Origin: Azorinus chamasolen
Lineage: Eukaryota; Mollusca; Bivalvia; Cardiida; Solecurtidae
Length of the DNA stretch: 64,000 nt
Reading direction: 5' to 3'
Assembly (NCBI GenBank): GCA_963576725.1
Contig: OY755241.1
Span: forward strand, 25,518,449 to 25,582,448
Every line of letters begins with the position of its first letter. Position 1 is the stretch's first letter. This document shows positions 11,158 through 21,373 of the stretch, one piece after another. The position numbers and the translations under genes are program-made. Under the pieces are notes generated by a model. The model searched no databases and had not been told where the DNA came from. It was given only the letters and a program-made list of their open reading frames with translations.

Positions 11158-11773
11158 TTCAGTGAAAGTACAATACATCTGACTTGTACCAATACTAAAA
11201 CATCCTGTGTACATTATATGCCATTATAAAAAAATTCAGTTCATCACAAATATTTTTATCATACGTACTCTTGAGGTTTTGGTATTGGTAGAAACTGTAA
11301 TGTTAAATGAATTACAATTTCATAACAGACCATGATCAAACTACCCGAATAGGAGCCATTAAATGCAAAGGCATGAAAAAGCATTTGTATAAAGGAAAGG
11401 GCTAATATTTATATACCATTATTCCTTACATAGATATTCAACAGTGAAAATACTAAATACTATATATACTTTACCACTTACTAATGTAAGAAAATAATCT
11501 TGAGAAAAACTGAAAGTCTAGCCTGCTGCACAACTCAAAGGGTACATTAATGAAGAAAAATGGCAAATTATACATGCAAAGAGAATAGGTGATGTGAGAA
11601 ATCAGTATTACATAAATACCGGTATCTTAAGACAACTCCTCTTAAAAAATAAGGGTTGATGTCTATCATGAGTTTTGACTTTGAGATAGTACTCAAACAG
11701 CTGGCAAATCTAATGCATGAGCACAATATTCAACTGTTAATCCTTTACTAATTAAATAAAACTTTGGCAGTTT

Positions 11774-11850
11774 GCAAACAGAGTAGACCCGGAACAGACA
11801 GATCCTGTAGGAGCAGTCTGATCAGGGTTGGCTGACTCAGCTCTGTTTGC
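11774..11850. repeat. AGACCC hairpin with 9-bp insertion
   Basis: GCAAACAGAGTAGACCC... with GGCTGACTCA interrupting the right arm before GCTCTGTTTGC. Confidence 0.6.
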
Positions 11851-11882
11851 TTTCAAACCCTTTTTGTCATATAAACGCTTTT

Positions 11883-13357
11883 TTAGCTCACCAGAGCACT
11901 TTTGTGCTCAGGGTGAGCTTTTGTGATCGCCTGATGTCCGTCGTCGTGCGTCGTCCGTCGTCGGGCGTCAACAATTTCAAGCTTTAAAAATCTTCTCCTC
12001 TGAATCTACAGGGGTCTCAGCTTTCATCTTTGGCACATAGCATCATCTGTAGGTCCTCTACAAAAGTTATATAAATTATGTCCCTAGGGTCAAAATTGGC
12101 CCCACCCCAGGGGTGCATTGTTTTCTATAGAAACATATAGTGAAAACTTTGAATATCATCTCCTCTGAAACTGAAAGGTTCTCAGCCTTCATATTTGGCA
12201 CATAGCATCATGTTCAGGTTCTCTACAAAAGTTATATAAATTATGCTCCTGTGGTCAAAATTGGCTACACACCATGGTGGACAGTTTTCTAGCAAACTTA
12301 TAGCTGACTGCGATTTTAAGCATCTTCTCTTTGCTCATAAATAGGTCATCCAGTCAAGCAGTGGGATAGATGACCAGTGGCTATTTTTAGGTCACCTGTA
12401 TCTGGTGCTGGAGCTCTGTGCCTTAACCCTTTGCCTGTTCTATGTTTATTATTAATTTGAATGCCTACTGCATATTCATGAACAAAATAGTTAAAATGAA
12501 GTATGGAAGGTGGAACATTGTAGTCATTTTTTTCCAAATTTCACAACCTACTGAATATTCATCTACAAAATAGAACATAATGAAATATAGTAGGTGGAAC
12601 ATTGTAGCCATTTTAGAAACTTAAGGAACAGATGTATAAAATTCCATTTACAAATAGAGCAGGCCCTGATCAGATGGCTCCTATAGGAGGCATCCGATCT
12701 GGGTCTACTCTGTTTTCAAAAATGTGAAAACACGTTTGTATGAGGGAAGGGTTAATTAATAATAGTGATTGGCATTTTGATATTATTATAACCTGCCCTG
12801 CAGTTCAGAAGAATTGTAAATCATGTAAAGACTCCAGAATGCCAAATTAAAGATTTCAAATAAATTATGAAATATTTTTTAACATGAAATTGTATTACTT
12901 GAAACTATTAAGTTATACTTATGATTATGCAATTATTATGTAATAATTTATAATAATATTCAAATGCAAAAAATCAGTTTGGAATGCTAGGGTACACATA
13001 CCCGTTCAGAAGAACAGTTGATCGCCTTTAGTCAGAACTTTGTATGGCCTTGTTTAAATTATGCCCCTGGGATTAAAATTGGCCCCACCCGAGGGGTGGT
13101 CAGTTTTCAATAAAAATATATAGTAAAAACATTGAAAATCTTCTCTGAAACTGGAAGGTTCATAACTTTCATATTTGGCACATAGCTTCATGTTCAGGTC
13201 CTCTACAAATGTTATATAAATTATGCCCCTGTGGTCAAAATTGGCCCTGCCCCAGGAGTAGCCAGCTTTCAATAGAAACATAAAGTGAAAACTTTGAAAA
13301 TCTTCTCCTCTGATTGTCTGGTGAGCGCTTCAGGGCCATTCTGGCCCTCTTGTCTAG
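11883..13357 (+). repeat. Dispersed 'TTAGCTCACC' repeat, interrupted by a MITE
   Basis: Starts TTTTAGCTCACCAGAGCAC with an inverted GTGCTCAGGGTGAGC, then a GTCCGTCGTCGTGCGTCG tract. It continues with monomers containing CTTTGGCACATAGCATCAT and GTCAAAATTGGCCCCACCC, and ends CAGGGCCATTCTGGCCCTCTTGT. The segment 12423-12755 is a later TTAA-type MITE. The type is very widespread in bivalve genomes. Reading frames in it are not genes. Confidence 0.75.
12427..12751. mobile_element. TTAA-flanked MITE (type A) with internal duplication
   Basis: TTAA 12423-12426 and 12752-12755. Ends are CCCTTTGCCTGTTC and GAGGGAAGGG. It is longer than usual (325 bp) because the segment TACTGAATATTCAT...GGTGGAACATTGTA is present twice. 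The hairpin is at 12650-12717. Confidence 0.75.
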
Positions 13358-13564
13358 CTTTGCGGTCTGATCAGGGTCTGCTGTGTGCTTTTGACATGTT
13401 ATAGAACAGCAAAAAAGTCCTGTGTACATGTGCTATTATAACAATTAAGCTAATTAATATTCATCATGTCATCATTTTTTACATGAATATTCATTGATTA
13501 AAGTGTTATAAAAGGTTTTATATATGTATTAAAAAAAATACCAAATAAATCATTGTGTTTCTAA

Positions 13565-13752
13565 CCCTTTGATCCATGAAATGACATCATGAATTATTTA
13601 TAATGGCTAAAACAGGAAAGTTTGACCATGGCAAAAATATTTGATCATGTTATTCCATGAGCAAAAGGAGCAGACCCCGATCAAACGGCATCCACATCTT
13701 TCTGATATGGGTATACTCTTTTAGCAAAGGCATATCTATTGAACAAAATATT
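13565..13752. mobile_element. TTAA-type MITE (type B), degenerate
   Basis: Left flank CTAA then CCCTTTGATCCATGAAATGAC. A poorly paired hairpin at 13661-13725. The right end has eroded. Confidence 0.45.
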
Positions 13753-13841
13753 AGAGAGACAATCAAAAATGATTAAAAAGATATTCAGCCTTTATATATC
13801 AAATTCAGTCCAGTTTGTCTCCAACACAATGTTATTGTTAA

Positions 13842-13960
13842 CCCTTTACTCCATGAATATGCCTTTCTACACCTTCTGAGCATGGTATCTTCTGCTTTCT
13901 TACGACATACATATTATAAAGATCTGACACTATAGTTTCTGCTATGGCCATGTCAACTTT
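13842..13960. mobile_element. Left end of a TTAA-type MITE (type B)
   Basis: TTAA 13838-13841 then CCCTTTACTCCATGAATATG. It is cut off where the decayed minus-strand reading frame begins, and no hairpin is retained. Confidence 0.4.
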
Positions 13961-14632
13961 CGTTTTACATTTAACTGAGCATCATCTATGGGATGAACCA
14001 GGAAACGTCGGCTGCTTGTATCCAAAGTAGTTCACTAGGTTCCTTTTAAGGCTTATTTGTTGCTCATTATCACAAGTTTTTTAGCACAGCTTCTGATAGT
14101 CTCTTTGATAAGTTTAACTCCAAGTTGTTGAAAGACATCAAACTTCAGAGTCCTGACCAGCATGTCCAACATATTGTATTCCCCGGTCTTGAATCACCAT
14201 CATACTGTCTTTGGCTCAATTTCTTTGCAATGAACTGGTACATAATGATATACATGTATCCTAACTTTCTGCATACATGTCAAGTGAAAGTCCCATCTGG
14301 TGATCATTTAACAATTCATACAATATATCACAAAGACTGCACCAACTTATCCAGCTTTTCATACTTAGATGAATATTTGGATGTTGAAAACAAATGTTAC
14401 AATAATTACTTTTACTGTATTTTGAAATTGAAAGCTCTTTCAAGTCTTTGTCAAAAAAGCAATACTATTCTCCATTTTTGTGGCAGTTACAGCAAAGTGG
14501 GCACTGTTAGAAAACTGGCATGTCATGTCGCTGATTGTCTGGAAAGCTGGTCGAAATTTCTATCCTGAAATCAAAAAATAATTTGTATTCATGATTAACA
14601 TATTGATCTATTCCATATGAAATATTACTTAA

Positions 14633-14874
14633 CCCTTTCCCTCATATAAACACCTTTTCACGCATTTGCAAACAGAGTAGACCCAGATCAGACGGCTCCT
14701 ATAGGAGCCGTCTGATCAGGATCTGCTCTGTTTGCTAATGGCATTTGAAAGATCTGTTTTTTTACTTTCTTAAATAGCTACGATGTTCCACCTTCCATAT
14801 TTCGTTATAACTATTTTGTCCATGAATATTCAATAAGTATCAAAATTTGGAATAAACATAGAACAGGGAAAGGG
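14633..14874. mobile_element. Complete TTAA-flanked MITE (type A), reference copy
   Basis: TTAA 14629-14632 and 14875-14878. Ends are CCCTTTCCCTCATATAAAC and GAACAGGGAAAGGG; 242 bp. The hairpin 14668-14735 is almost perfect around GGCTCCTATAGGAGCC. Its right TTAA is also the left TTAA of the next element. Confidence 0.85.
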
Positions 14875-14878
14875 TTAA

Positions 14879-15110
14879 TCCTTTACGCCATGAATATTCA
14901 TGTCTGAAATAATGACATTTATACTGGATATTAACTTAATTAATGTTTATAATGGCACTATGAACAATTCAATTTTTATCATAACAGCAACTGTACAGAA
15001 TCAGATCTTTATTGACACTTACAAGTAACCAAACTGAGCAGACCCTGATCACAGGGCTCTTATAGAAACTGTATGATATGGATCTAGGCTGTTTGCAAAC
15101 TTATAAGGCA
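14879..15110. mobile_element. TTAA-flanked MITE (type B) abutting the previous one
   Basis: Shares TTAA 14875-14878 with the type A copy; the right TTAA is at 15111-15114. It begins TCCTTTACGCCATGAATATT, has a worn hairpin (about 15029-15096) and ends TTATAAGGCA. Confidence 0.65.
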
Positions 15111-15919
15111 TTAAAATATAGTGAGTGTTTTTAACCAGACTGACAACAATACAGAAAACACTTATATGTATAACTCTTCTATTTATTTTACGATGTCAAT
15201 AAATTAAGCTGAACTAGCACAAAACCAGACAACTCACCAAGTACTGATATACTGTACTTCATCAACAACGATGGCATACATTAGGTTAGGATCTGTGATG
15301 TGTCTTGATCTCAATTTCTCAACAGCTTGCGAATAGCTAGTGTATGAAGAGTTTCTGTGTACTTTCCAGTCTTCATGTCTTCTAAGGTGACTGGCATACC
15401 ATGGTTTCTTTTCTAATAAGTTATTTGCTGTTCTTTAAAACTGCATTCGGAATCCTGCATTCAAGCTGTCAAAAATGACAACACCCATTGCCTCCTCAAC
15501 AGAAAAAAACTTTCTCTGAGGCATGACAGAAGAGACCGGTAAGGAATATGTCAACAATATCAAGTCCTTTGTATAAATGCCTCAAACTTTCTTTTGTTTC
15601 CTTTTCATCTCAAATGGAAACATCATTTGTTTCACACACAAGTCAATTTCACTTTCGAAATCCACCATTTTGTTTGTTATGACAAGGAGCTATTTCTGCA
15701 AGCGATCACTTACACCTACAGTGGTAAATGGGTGTTTTTCTGAAGTATTCATACGCTACATACGAGCCTATATTCCGAACTCTGACGGAATACGGCGAGT
15801 AGTTACGATTGAGGTCAGCCGAGTCCATTTTTTAGGGAGATCAGCATTCCGCATGTTCTCGGACCATGTTTTAAATTGACGAGTTTAGTATATAAGATAA
15901 AATTGAAGGCGGAATTGTT

Positions 15920-16013
15920 TTCAGCATTTTAGCGCAGTGGGTAAAGTCTTGGTACATAGTAGACATTGCGAGAGTAGTTTTTTTTATTGAGCGTGGGTTC
16001 GAAACCCGTGTCG
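15920..16013 (+). repeat. tRNA-like / SINE head
   Basis: A-box-like TAGCGCAGTGGGTAAAGTC and B-box GGTTCGAAACC are spaced as in a tRNA with an extended middle, followed by a T-rich run. Mismatched stems make a functional tRNA unlikely. Confidence 0.5.
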
Positions 16014-16318
16014 ACCTTAAACTTTTTTTTAATTTTGAATGAATAGTAGAGTATATTATTTTATGTCATATTGTATCATTGTAATGGCCATTTATGCACA
16101 TGTTCGTCTATGTTAGGGAAGGGTGCCTTTGTTTGAGTTCGAGCCCTATATTACCCATATTTTCAATAATAATGATATTATTGAAATCGATGCTAACATA
16201 TGAATATCAATATAAGTTTTAGCAAATGTCTTGTATACAAGTGGCTTCTTAATGCACAACAAAACTAATGCTCTTAAGGGGACTTTCCGTAATATTTTTA
16301 GCAAAATTTTTTTTTTAG

Positions 16319-16412
16319 GTTGATGCGAGACTCGAACCTGCGCCTAATAAAATGTTCGCCGATCATATACTTCTTTATGGTCCTACGACTTATCCACTAC
16401 GCTATATTTCCG
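16319..16412 (-). repeat. tRNA-like / SINE head, opposite orientation
   Basis: On the minus strand: TAGCGTAGTGGATAAGTCG (A box) and GGTTCGAGTCTC (B box), closed by CATCAACC. It faces the similar plus-strand copy 300 bp away. Confidence 0.5.
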
Positions 16413-16547
16413 ATAACTAATGCGCTCATTCTTTATACCTATAACTGAACATTTTCTTTTATAAATGGCACGCGAATATCCGAAATGCTGATCTCCCTTA
16501 AAAATGGGCTCGGCGAACCCGTGACCCGTCAGACCTAGTTGTTTGAC

Positions 16548-16625
16548 TATAGGCGTATTCGACTGGCACATTTATTAAGTAATTTCCCTGTGTTGAGTAA
16601 TTATTTCTATTCGACTGGCATCGTG
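16548..16625. repeat. TATTCGACTGG-family end, left
   Basis: TAGGCGTATTCGACTGGC, then GTTGAGTAATTATT, then TATTCGACTGGCATCG. A reverse-oriented match lies at 21787-21898. Confidence 0.55.
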
Positions 16626-16959
16626 ACGTCATAAAATTAAGTATAGTGGGTGACGATAGGTAACGCGTTTTAGCCAGCTGTAAGTAGAGTCACGTGATTA
16701 AACCAAGATGGCGGAAAGGTAAAACGATTTCTGATTCTTCTGAATATTTAACTCTTTTCTCAACGAAATATCACATACAACCTGAAAATGTGAAGTTACA
16801 TATTTCAAAACTATGTGACATTTTCACAGACAGCCTTGGTATGTGGTAAATATAACGTATCTACCGAAAATCAAGGCTGTACACACATTGCAAGTCAGAT
16901 TTTTTCCGTGAAAATAATAATTTCCGATCGAAATGTCCCGCCATCTCTCTATCTCTTTT

Positions 16960-17027
16960 GTAAACAGAGTATACCCAGATCAGACAGCTCATGTAGGAAT
17001 CGTTTGATTACAGTCTACTCAGTTTGC
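16960..17027. repeat. AGACCC hairpin, isolated
   Basis: GTAAACAGAGTATACCC...TCTACTCAGTTTGC. It is followed at 17045-17095 by a half tRNA-like sequence on the minus strand (TTGGGACTCGAGCCCAGGG as read on plus). Confidence 0.55.
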
Positions 17028-17294
17028 TTATCATGGTCACCAGGTGAAAAATTGGGACTCGAGCCCAGGGCCTTTGGCTTACAATGCCAATTTAAGGGTA
17101 ACTGTCACAAATCACCGAATCGGACTGGATAAGACCATATTTTCTGACATAAAATGATAAATATGTGTTTGAGGTTGGTTTTTATGTATTTAGTTTGAAA
17201 TTCCTTTTGTTTCCAATATTTTCAATCCATCCACTGCCTCCCTGGACATGTCGATATGCAACCTCTAACACAGTGATCTCCCATATTATATCAA

Positions 17295-17357
17295 TGACAA
17301 TGACCCTGATCAGACGGCTCCTATATGAGTCGTCTTATCTGGGTCTTTTCTGTTTGC
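17295..17357. repeat. AGACCC hairpin, left tip missing
   Basis: GACCCTGATCAGACGGCTCC...GGGTCTTTTCTGTTTGC; the left GCAAACAGAG is replaced. Confidence 0.55.
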
Positions 17358-17671
17358 GAAGATGTATTTAATATTTATGGAGTAAATGATTAAATAGGGT
17401 TATAATTAAATAGAGTCGGAAACATTACTTTTCCTTGACTTTAACTTGTCTATTAGTCAGTATGTCATTAATACATGCTTTTGTCAAACTTAACTCATAT
17501 AGCATTGAGACAATAAATTAAGTTTGACAGTAAATTGACGAAACCACCGTAATCCATCATCTGACAATCATATGTATATGTATTCACCTTATAAGGTTAT
17601 CATTTTAAACACAAACTCATATTGATTCATTATTCTTTATTTGATCATTTATTCAACACTGTACCAACTGA

Positions 17672-17892
17672 ACTCTCCCAATTTGACCTGAGACTCGATT
17701 AATCTTCGGCCTTTTTATCGGGATTGTTTGTAATAATCTGTGGCAAAAATTAGCAAAACAAAAGCGATTAATAATCATGTTCCACGAGGATTGTATTCTT
17801 GTGGCGAATTCATATACCTTCGTAAATGTATCCGATGATTACCGACAATAATAAACGGAATATGCACGAGTCTCGGGTCAAATTGGGAGAGT
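17672..17892. mobile_element. 221-bp MITE with ACTCTCCCAATTTGACC ends
   Basis: Inverted ends ACTCTCCCAATTTGACC(T/C) + GAGACTCG of about 25 bp surround an A+T-rich, non-coding interior. I see no convincing target duplication. Confidence 0.65.
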
Positions 17893-18081
17893 AATACCAA
17901 GCTACCCAGTAAAGCCTATCAACTGTTTCAACACAATCTCTACCCGACTACACACACCCTGGGGAGTCACTCTCTACACAAGAATTCGTCCCAAATTCTT
18001 ACTGAAATAACACTCCACAAGTTTCTTATTATTACAAATGAATGAAATAATCTTCATATAAATCACCCTGTGGGTTATTTA

Positions 18082-18110
18082 CGTTGGGCGCCAAATGTAA
18101 CATGGTGAAA
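18082..18110 (-). repeat. Primer-binding-site-like motif at a possible LTR edge
   Basis: Read on the minus strand, TGTTACA TT TGGCGCCCAACG resembles the end of a 5' LTR (...CA) followed by a tRNA primer binding site. No gag-pol reading frame follows on the minus strand (lower coordinates), so at most this is a remnant. Confidence 0.35.
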
Positions 18111-18111
18111 A

Positions 18112-18200
18112 AGTTGTGAATCGACTGGGAGTCCAACCCAAGGCTTTTTGCTTACCATGCCAACATTCTACCGACTGAGCTACTAAGCCGCACAGTAAAG
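18112..18200 (-). repeat. tRNA-like / SINE segment, copy 1
   Basis: On the minus strand GCGGCTTAGTAGCTCAGTCGG, GTAGAATGTTGGCATGG and GGGTTGGACTCCCAGTCG have A and B boxes and a tRNA-like length. The B box departs from GGTTCRANNCC, so it is not a functional tRNA. Confidence 0.55.
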
Positions 18201-18731
18201 CATATCAACTGTTTCACCACAATCTCTACCTGGCTACATAATTTAAATTATACAGATATGACCATACAGTTTTATCTCAGTCAAAATGTCTTGAAAAATA
18301 TTATAAAATAAATTATTGAATATACATGAAAAAAGGAAAGGGTCAAGTTAGCCCTTGACTTGAATGTCCACAATTAGATTTCTTTTAAGTGGCTTTTGTA
18401 GAGAGGCTTCACTGTATGATGAGTTTATGGGGAGTCCAACCCAAGGCTTTTTGCTTACCATGCCAACATTCTACCGACTGAGCTACTAAGCCGCACAGTA
18501 AAGCATATCAACTGTTTCACCACAATCTCTACCTGGCTACATAATTTAAATTATACAGATATGACCATACAGTTTTATCTCAGTCAAAATGTCTTGAAAA
18601 TATTATAAAATAAATTATTGAATATACATGAAAAAAGGAAAGGGTCAAGTTAGCCCTTGACTTGAATGTCCACAATTAGATTTCTTTTAAGTGGCTTTTG
18701 TAGAGAGGCTTCACTGTATGATGAGTTTATA
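18127..18731 (+). repeat. Recent tandem duplication, unit about 303 bp
   Basis: 18127-18429 and 18430-18731 are nearly identical; the only difference I see is one A in GAAAA(A)TATT. Each unit carries the tRNA-like segment and ends TATGATGAGTTTAT. A shorter piece (GTAAAGC.TATCAACTGTTTCA...) also matches 17910-17955. Confidence 0.85.
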
Positions 18732-18847
18732 TGTAAACAGAGATGGAGAAAAAAGTTGTGAGAGTAAATAATTATATGTTACTTAACCCTCTTAGAACCT
18801 CCTGAATGTAGGAACTCTTGTTGAATAAAGACTCAGACAGTCAAGTT

Positions 18848-18940
18848 CAATTCAGTCAGTGTAGTTTAATGGTAGAACACCTTCTTGCCTAGGCATGAGA
18901 AGGAAGTCTGGGTTCAAATCACAGCACTGGCTATTGAAGA
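18848..18940 (+). repeat. tRNA-Gly-like pseudogene or SINE head
   Basis: GTGTAGTTTAATGGTAGAAC (A box), TTCTTGCCTAGGC and GGGTTCAAATCACAGC (B box) follow the layout of tRNA-Gly(GCC). The acceptor halves CAGTG/CACTG can pair, but the anticodon arm is enlarged and mispaired. Confidence 0.5.
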
Positions 18941-18978
18941 AGGTTTGAGATGAATTATTTATTATTTTATTTAATTAA

Positions 18979-19199
18979 CCCTTTCCCTGTCCTATGTTTA
19001 TGTCAATTTCAATACCTACTGAATATTCATGGACACAATAGTTGCAATGAAACAATGGAAGGTGGAACATTGTAGCCATTTCAGAAAGTAAAGAAACAGA
19101 TTTATCAAATTCCATTAGCAAACAGAGCAGACCCCTCCATCTGATCTGGGTCAACTCTATTTGCAAATGGGTGAAAACATGTTTGTATGAGGGAAAGGG
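18979..19199. mobile_element. TTAA-flanked MITE (type A), reverse orientation
   Basis: TTAA 18975-18978 and 19200-19203. Ends are CCCTTTCCCTGTCC and GAGGGAAAGGG; 221 bp. The hairpin (19118-19164) has lost its apex. Confidence 0.8.
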
Positions 19200-19286
19200 T
19201 TAAACAGAACTTACAGAATTGTAAGGAAATAACTTCATACTGTGCATATTGCTTAGTAAAATAATTTTAAGAATTTGGTTCTTTAA

Positions 19287-19531
19287 CCCTTTACTCCATA
19301 AATATGTCTTTCTAACCTTTGAAAATGGAGTAGACCCAGATCAAAAGCTCATGTAGGAGCCATCTGATCATGGTGTGCTGTTTATACTTATGACATAATA
19401 CAGATATGATTCTACAGTTGCTGCCACAGCCAAAAATTATTGTGCTCATGTGCCATTATAAAAATAATTCAAAATTCTGTTAATTTTCAACATGTCATTT
19501 TTTCTTACATGAATATTCCTGGCATAAAGGG
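19287..19531. mobile_element. TTAA-type MITE (type B)
   Basis: Left TTAA 19283-19286; right flank TTGA 19532-19535. Ends are CCCTTTACTCCATAAATATG and GGCATAAAGGG. It has a worn hairpin at about 19318-19385. Confidence 0.65.
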
Positions 19532-19639
19532 TTGATAGTTTTTATTTCTAGAGAAAGAAGACTGGAAAGTAAAGAAATCCAAGGACTTGAGGTATACAAG
19601 CAGTACTAGAGGACCAGTTTCTGTATTTTCAGTGTAAAA

Positions 19640-19931
19640 TAATGGTAAAGTGAGGTCTCTTCCCAGGGGTAGCCAGTTTTCAATAGAAACATGTAGTGAA
19701 AACTTTGAATATCTTCTCCTCTGAAACTGGAAGGTTCTCAGCTTTCATATTTGACACATAGCATCATGTTCAGGTCCTCTACAAAGTTGTATAAATTATG
19801 CCCCTGGGGTCAAAATTGGCCCCACCCCAGGGATGGCTAGTTTTCTATAGAAACATATAATGAAAACTTTGAAAATCTTCTCCTCTGATTGCCTGGTGAG
19901 TGATGTCAGGGCCATTCTGGCCCTCTTGTTT
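19640..19931 (+). repeat. 'TTAGCTCACC' repeat, 3' part
   Basis: Monomers with TTGACACATAGCATCATG and GGTCAAAATTGGCCCCACCC, ending TCAGGGCCATTCTGGCCCTCTTGT. The 5' part is absent here. Confidence 0.7.
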
Positions 19932-20102
19932 TTTTAATATGGAGAAATATGTAAAACATTATTAGCAGAACTTTGTTCATCATTAATAGATCCATAATCA
20001 ATGTTTCAATAACAAGACATTATCAATTATCTCACTGAGGGTTGGGTTGAGAAATTAAAAAGTAACCAACTGTTAGTTCAAATTCTGTTTTAGAGTTTAC
20101 AG

Positions 20103-20275
20103 TTTTAGCTCACCAGAGCACAAGGTGCTCAGGGTGAGCTTTTGTGATCACCTTATGTCCATCATCCATCGGCATGCGTTTTCCAGTTGTCAACAATTTG
20201 AACCTTTAAAAATCTTCTCCTCTAAATCTACAGGGTTCTCAGCTTTCATCTTTGGCACATAGCATCATCATTAGA
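20103..20275 (+). repeat. 'TTAGCTCACC' repeat, 5' part
   Basis: TTTTAGCTCACCAGAGCACAAGGTGCTCAGG, then the ATCTTCTCCTCTAAATCTAC monomer start, truncated after GGCACATAGCATCATCAT. The stretch 20280-20840 beyond it shows nothing I recognise. Confidence 0.7.
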
Positions 20276-20849
20276 TTCACTAACACCAAATCTATCAGAT
20301 ATAGCTGAATACTTATATCTAGACTTGCCATGTGCCATAACTTGATAAGAATATCAAAACCTGGTCTTCCAGAGGTATTTGGAAGTTTTACCAGTTCCTT
20401 GTCTACAGGCTATGCTAGAAACATGATCTTGCCAACGGATGTCACAAATCTTTTCCTGTATGTACTGAACACTAATTGTACTCAGTCTGAAAAACGTGTT
20501 GAACTCATCCAGTCTGAAGAGAGATACGCTGTATCTGATATGTAATTCTTCTGTCTATATCGAGATCTCCGTCTGGAAACAGAAAATAGAAAAATATCAG
20601 TACCCTTGAGAAAACAAACCCTTATCCGGGCTTCAGATAAGAGGAGTATTTTGAAAATAAAATACCTTTCCGTCGAAGTCTAAGTTGTAATCACTCTTTA
20701 AAATTGTCTGGTAAAGACAATTCTGATGAAAGGTTACAACAATAAGTGATGTTGGGAAATCTTGTATGGTACATGTTTATGCAGGTTTTGGTCAGACAAA
20801 ATTTTATATATTAATGGCTGCATTGTGAAATTCTAAACTACAACGCATT

Positions 20850-21126
20850 GCAAACAGTGTAGACTCAGATCTGTTGTCGCATTCGGAATGAGTATGCAGA
20901 TTAGGCTCTAGTCACCAACGAACTGTAAAACAGCATGCTGATTTTGTGGTGGTTGCCGTCTTATCTGCCGGAATATCCTTAAATCCGAAAGTAGCTCGAT
21001 ATCACCATTTAGAGAACACGAATGTGAACTAATTAGGCTCTACACTCTTACACCTCACTAGTGTACAGATCCTGACCACATGCAACTTATTTAAAGCTGT
21101 CATTGATATGGGTTTACACTGTTTGC
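20850..21126. repeat. AGACCC hairpin split by an internal insert
   Basis: The left arm GCAAACAGTGTAGACTCAGATC (20850) and right arm GATATGGGTTTACACTGTTTGC (to 21126) are separated by about 230 bp. That insert contains the segment shared with 8031-8130 (GTAGCTCGATATCACCATTT). Confidence 0.55.
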
Positions 21127-21373
21127 TTTTTGGTATGGAATCTCAAAACGGGGATCACCATCTTAGCGCGAGGCAGTTCTGCATATGTATAATGCAAATT
21201 AACTTGTTAATTAATTAACCAAGCTGACGACATGAGATATGTTCGGTAGGCACCTAAATACTTCAAAATAACAGAACTTCAAAACGCATATTCCATTTAA
21301 AATGATAGTCTGACTCGGAATACCGAGACAGAATCGGACATCGCCAAACCGAAAGTAGACATGACAAGTTTAA

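Larger units (their letters stand above)
14035..15535 (-). pseudogene. Decayed minus-strand coding region interrupted by two MITEs (unrecognised)
   Basis: Three minus-strand blocks look protein-like. Block 1 (about 15530-15245) reads MPQRKFFSVEEAMGVVIFDS, then in the same frame after one TAA KKPWYASHLRRHEDWKVH and YAIVVDEVQYIST, ending at a GTGAGT donor-like site. Block 2 (about 14573-14260) follows TTTGATTTCAG and is Cys-rich (CPLCCNCHKNG, CNICFQHPNIH, WCSLC), with two stops. Block 3 (about 14250-14030) reads KKLSQRQYDGDSRPG and, after a one-base shift, LDMLVRTLKFDVFQQLGVKL then a stop. Two TTAA-type MITEs sit between blocks 1 and 2. The first 20 residues recall N-termini of piggyBac-derived proteins, but this is weak; I do not recognise the rest. 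The plus-strand 147-codon frame overlapping block 3 is its shadow. Confidence 0.4.

Noticed and set aside
14125..14568. A 147-codon plus-strand frame
   Set aside because: The opposite strand shows better protein-like blocks and splice-like borders. The plus frame has no recognisable motif and looks like the antisense shadow.
18848..18940. A functional tRNA-Gly gene
   Set aside because: A and B boxes and acceptor pairing are suggestive, but the anticodon arm is enlarged and mispaired; called a pseudogene or SINE head.
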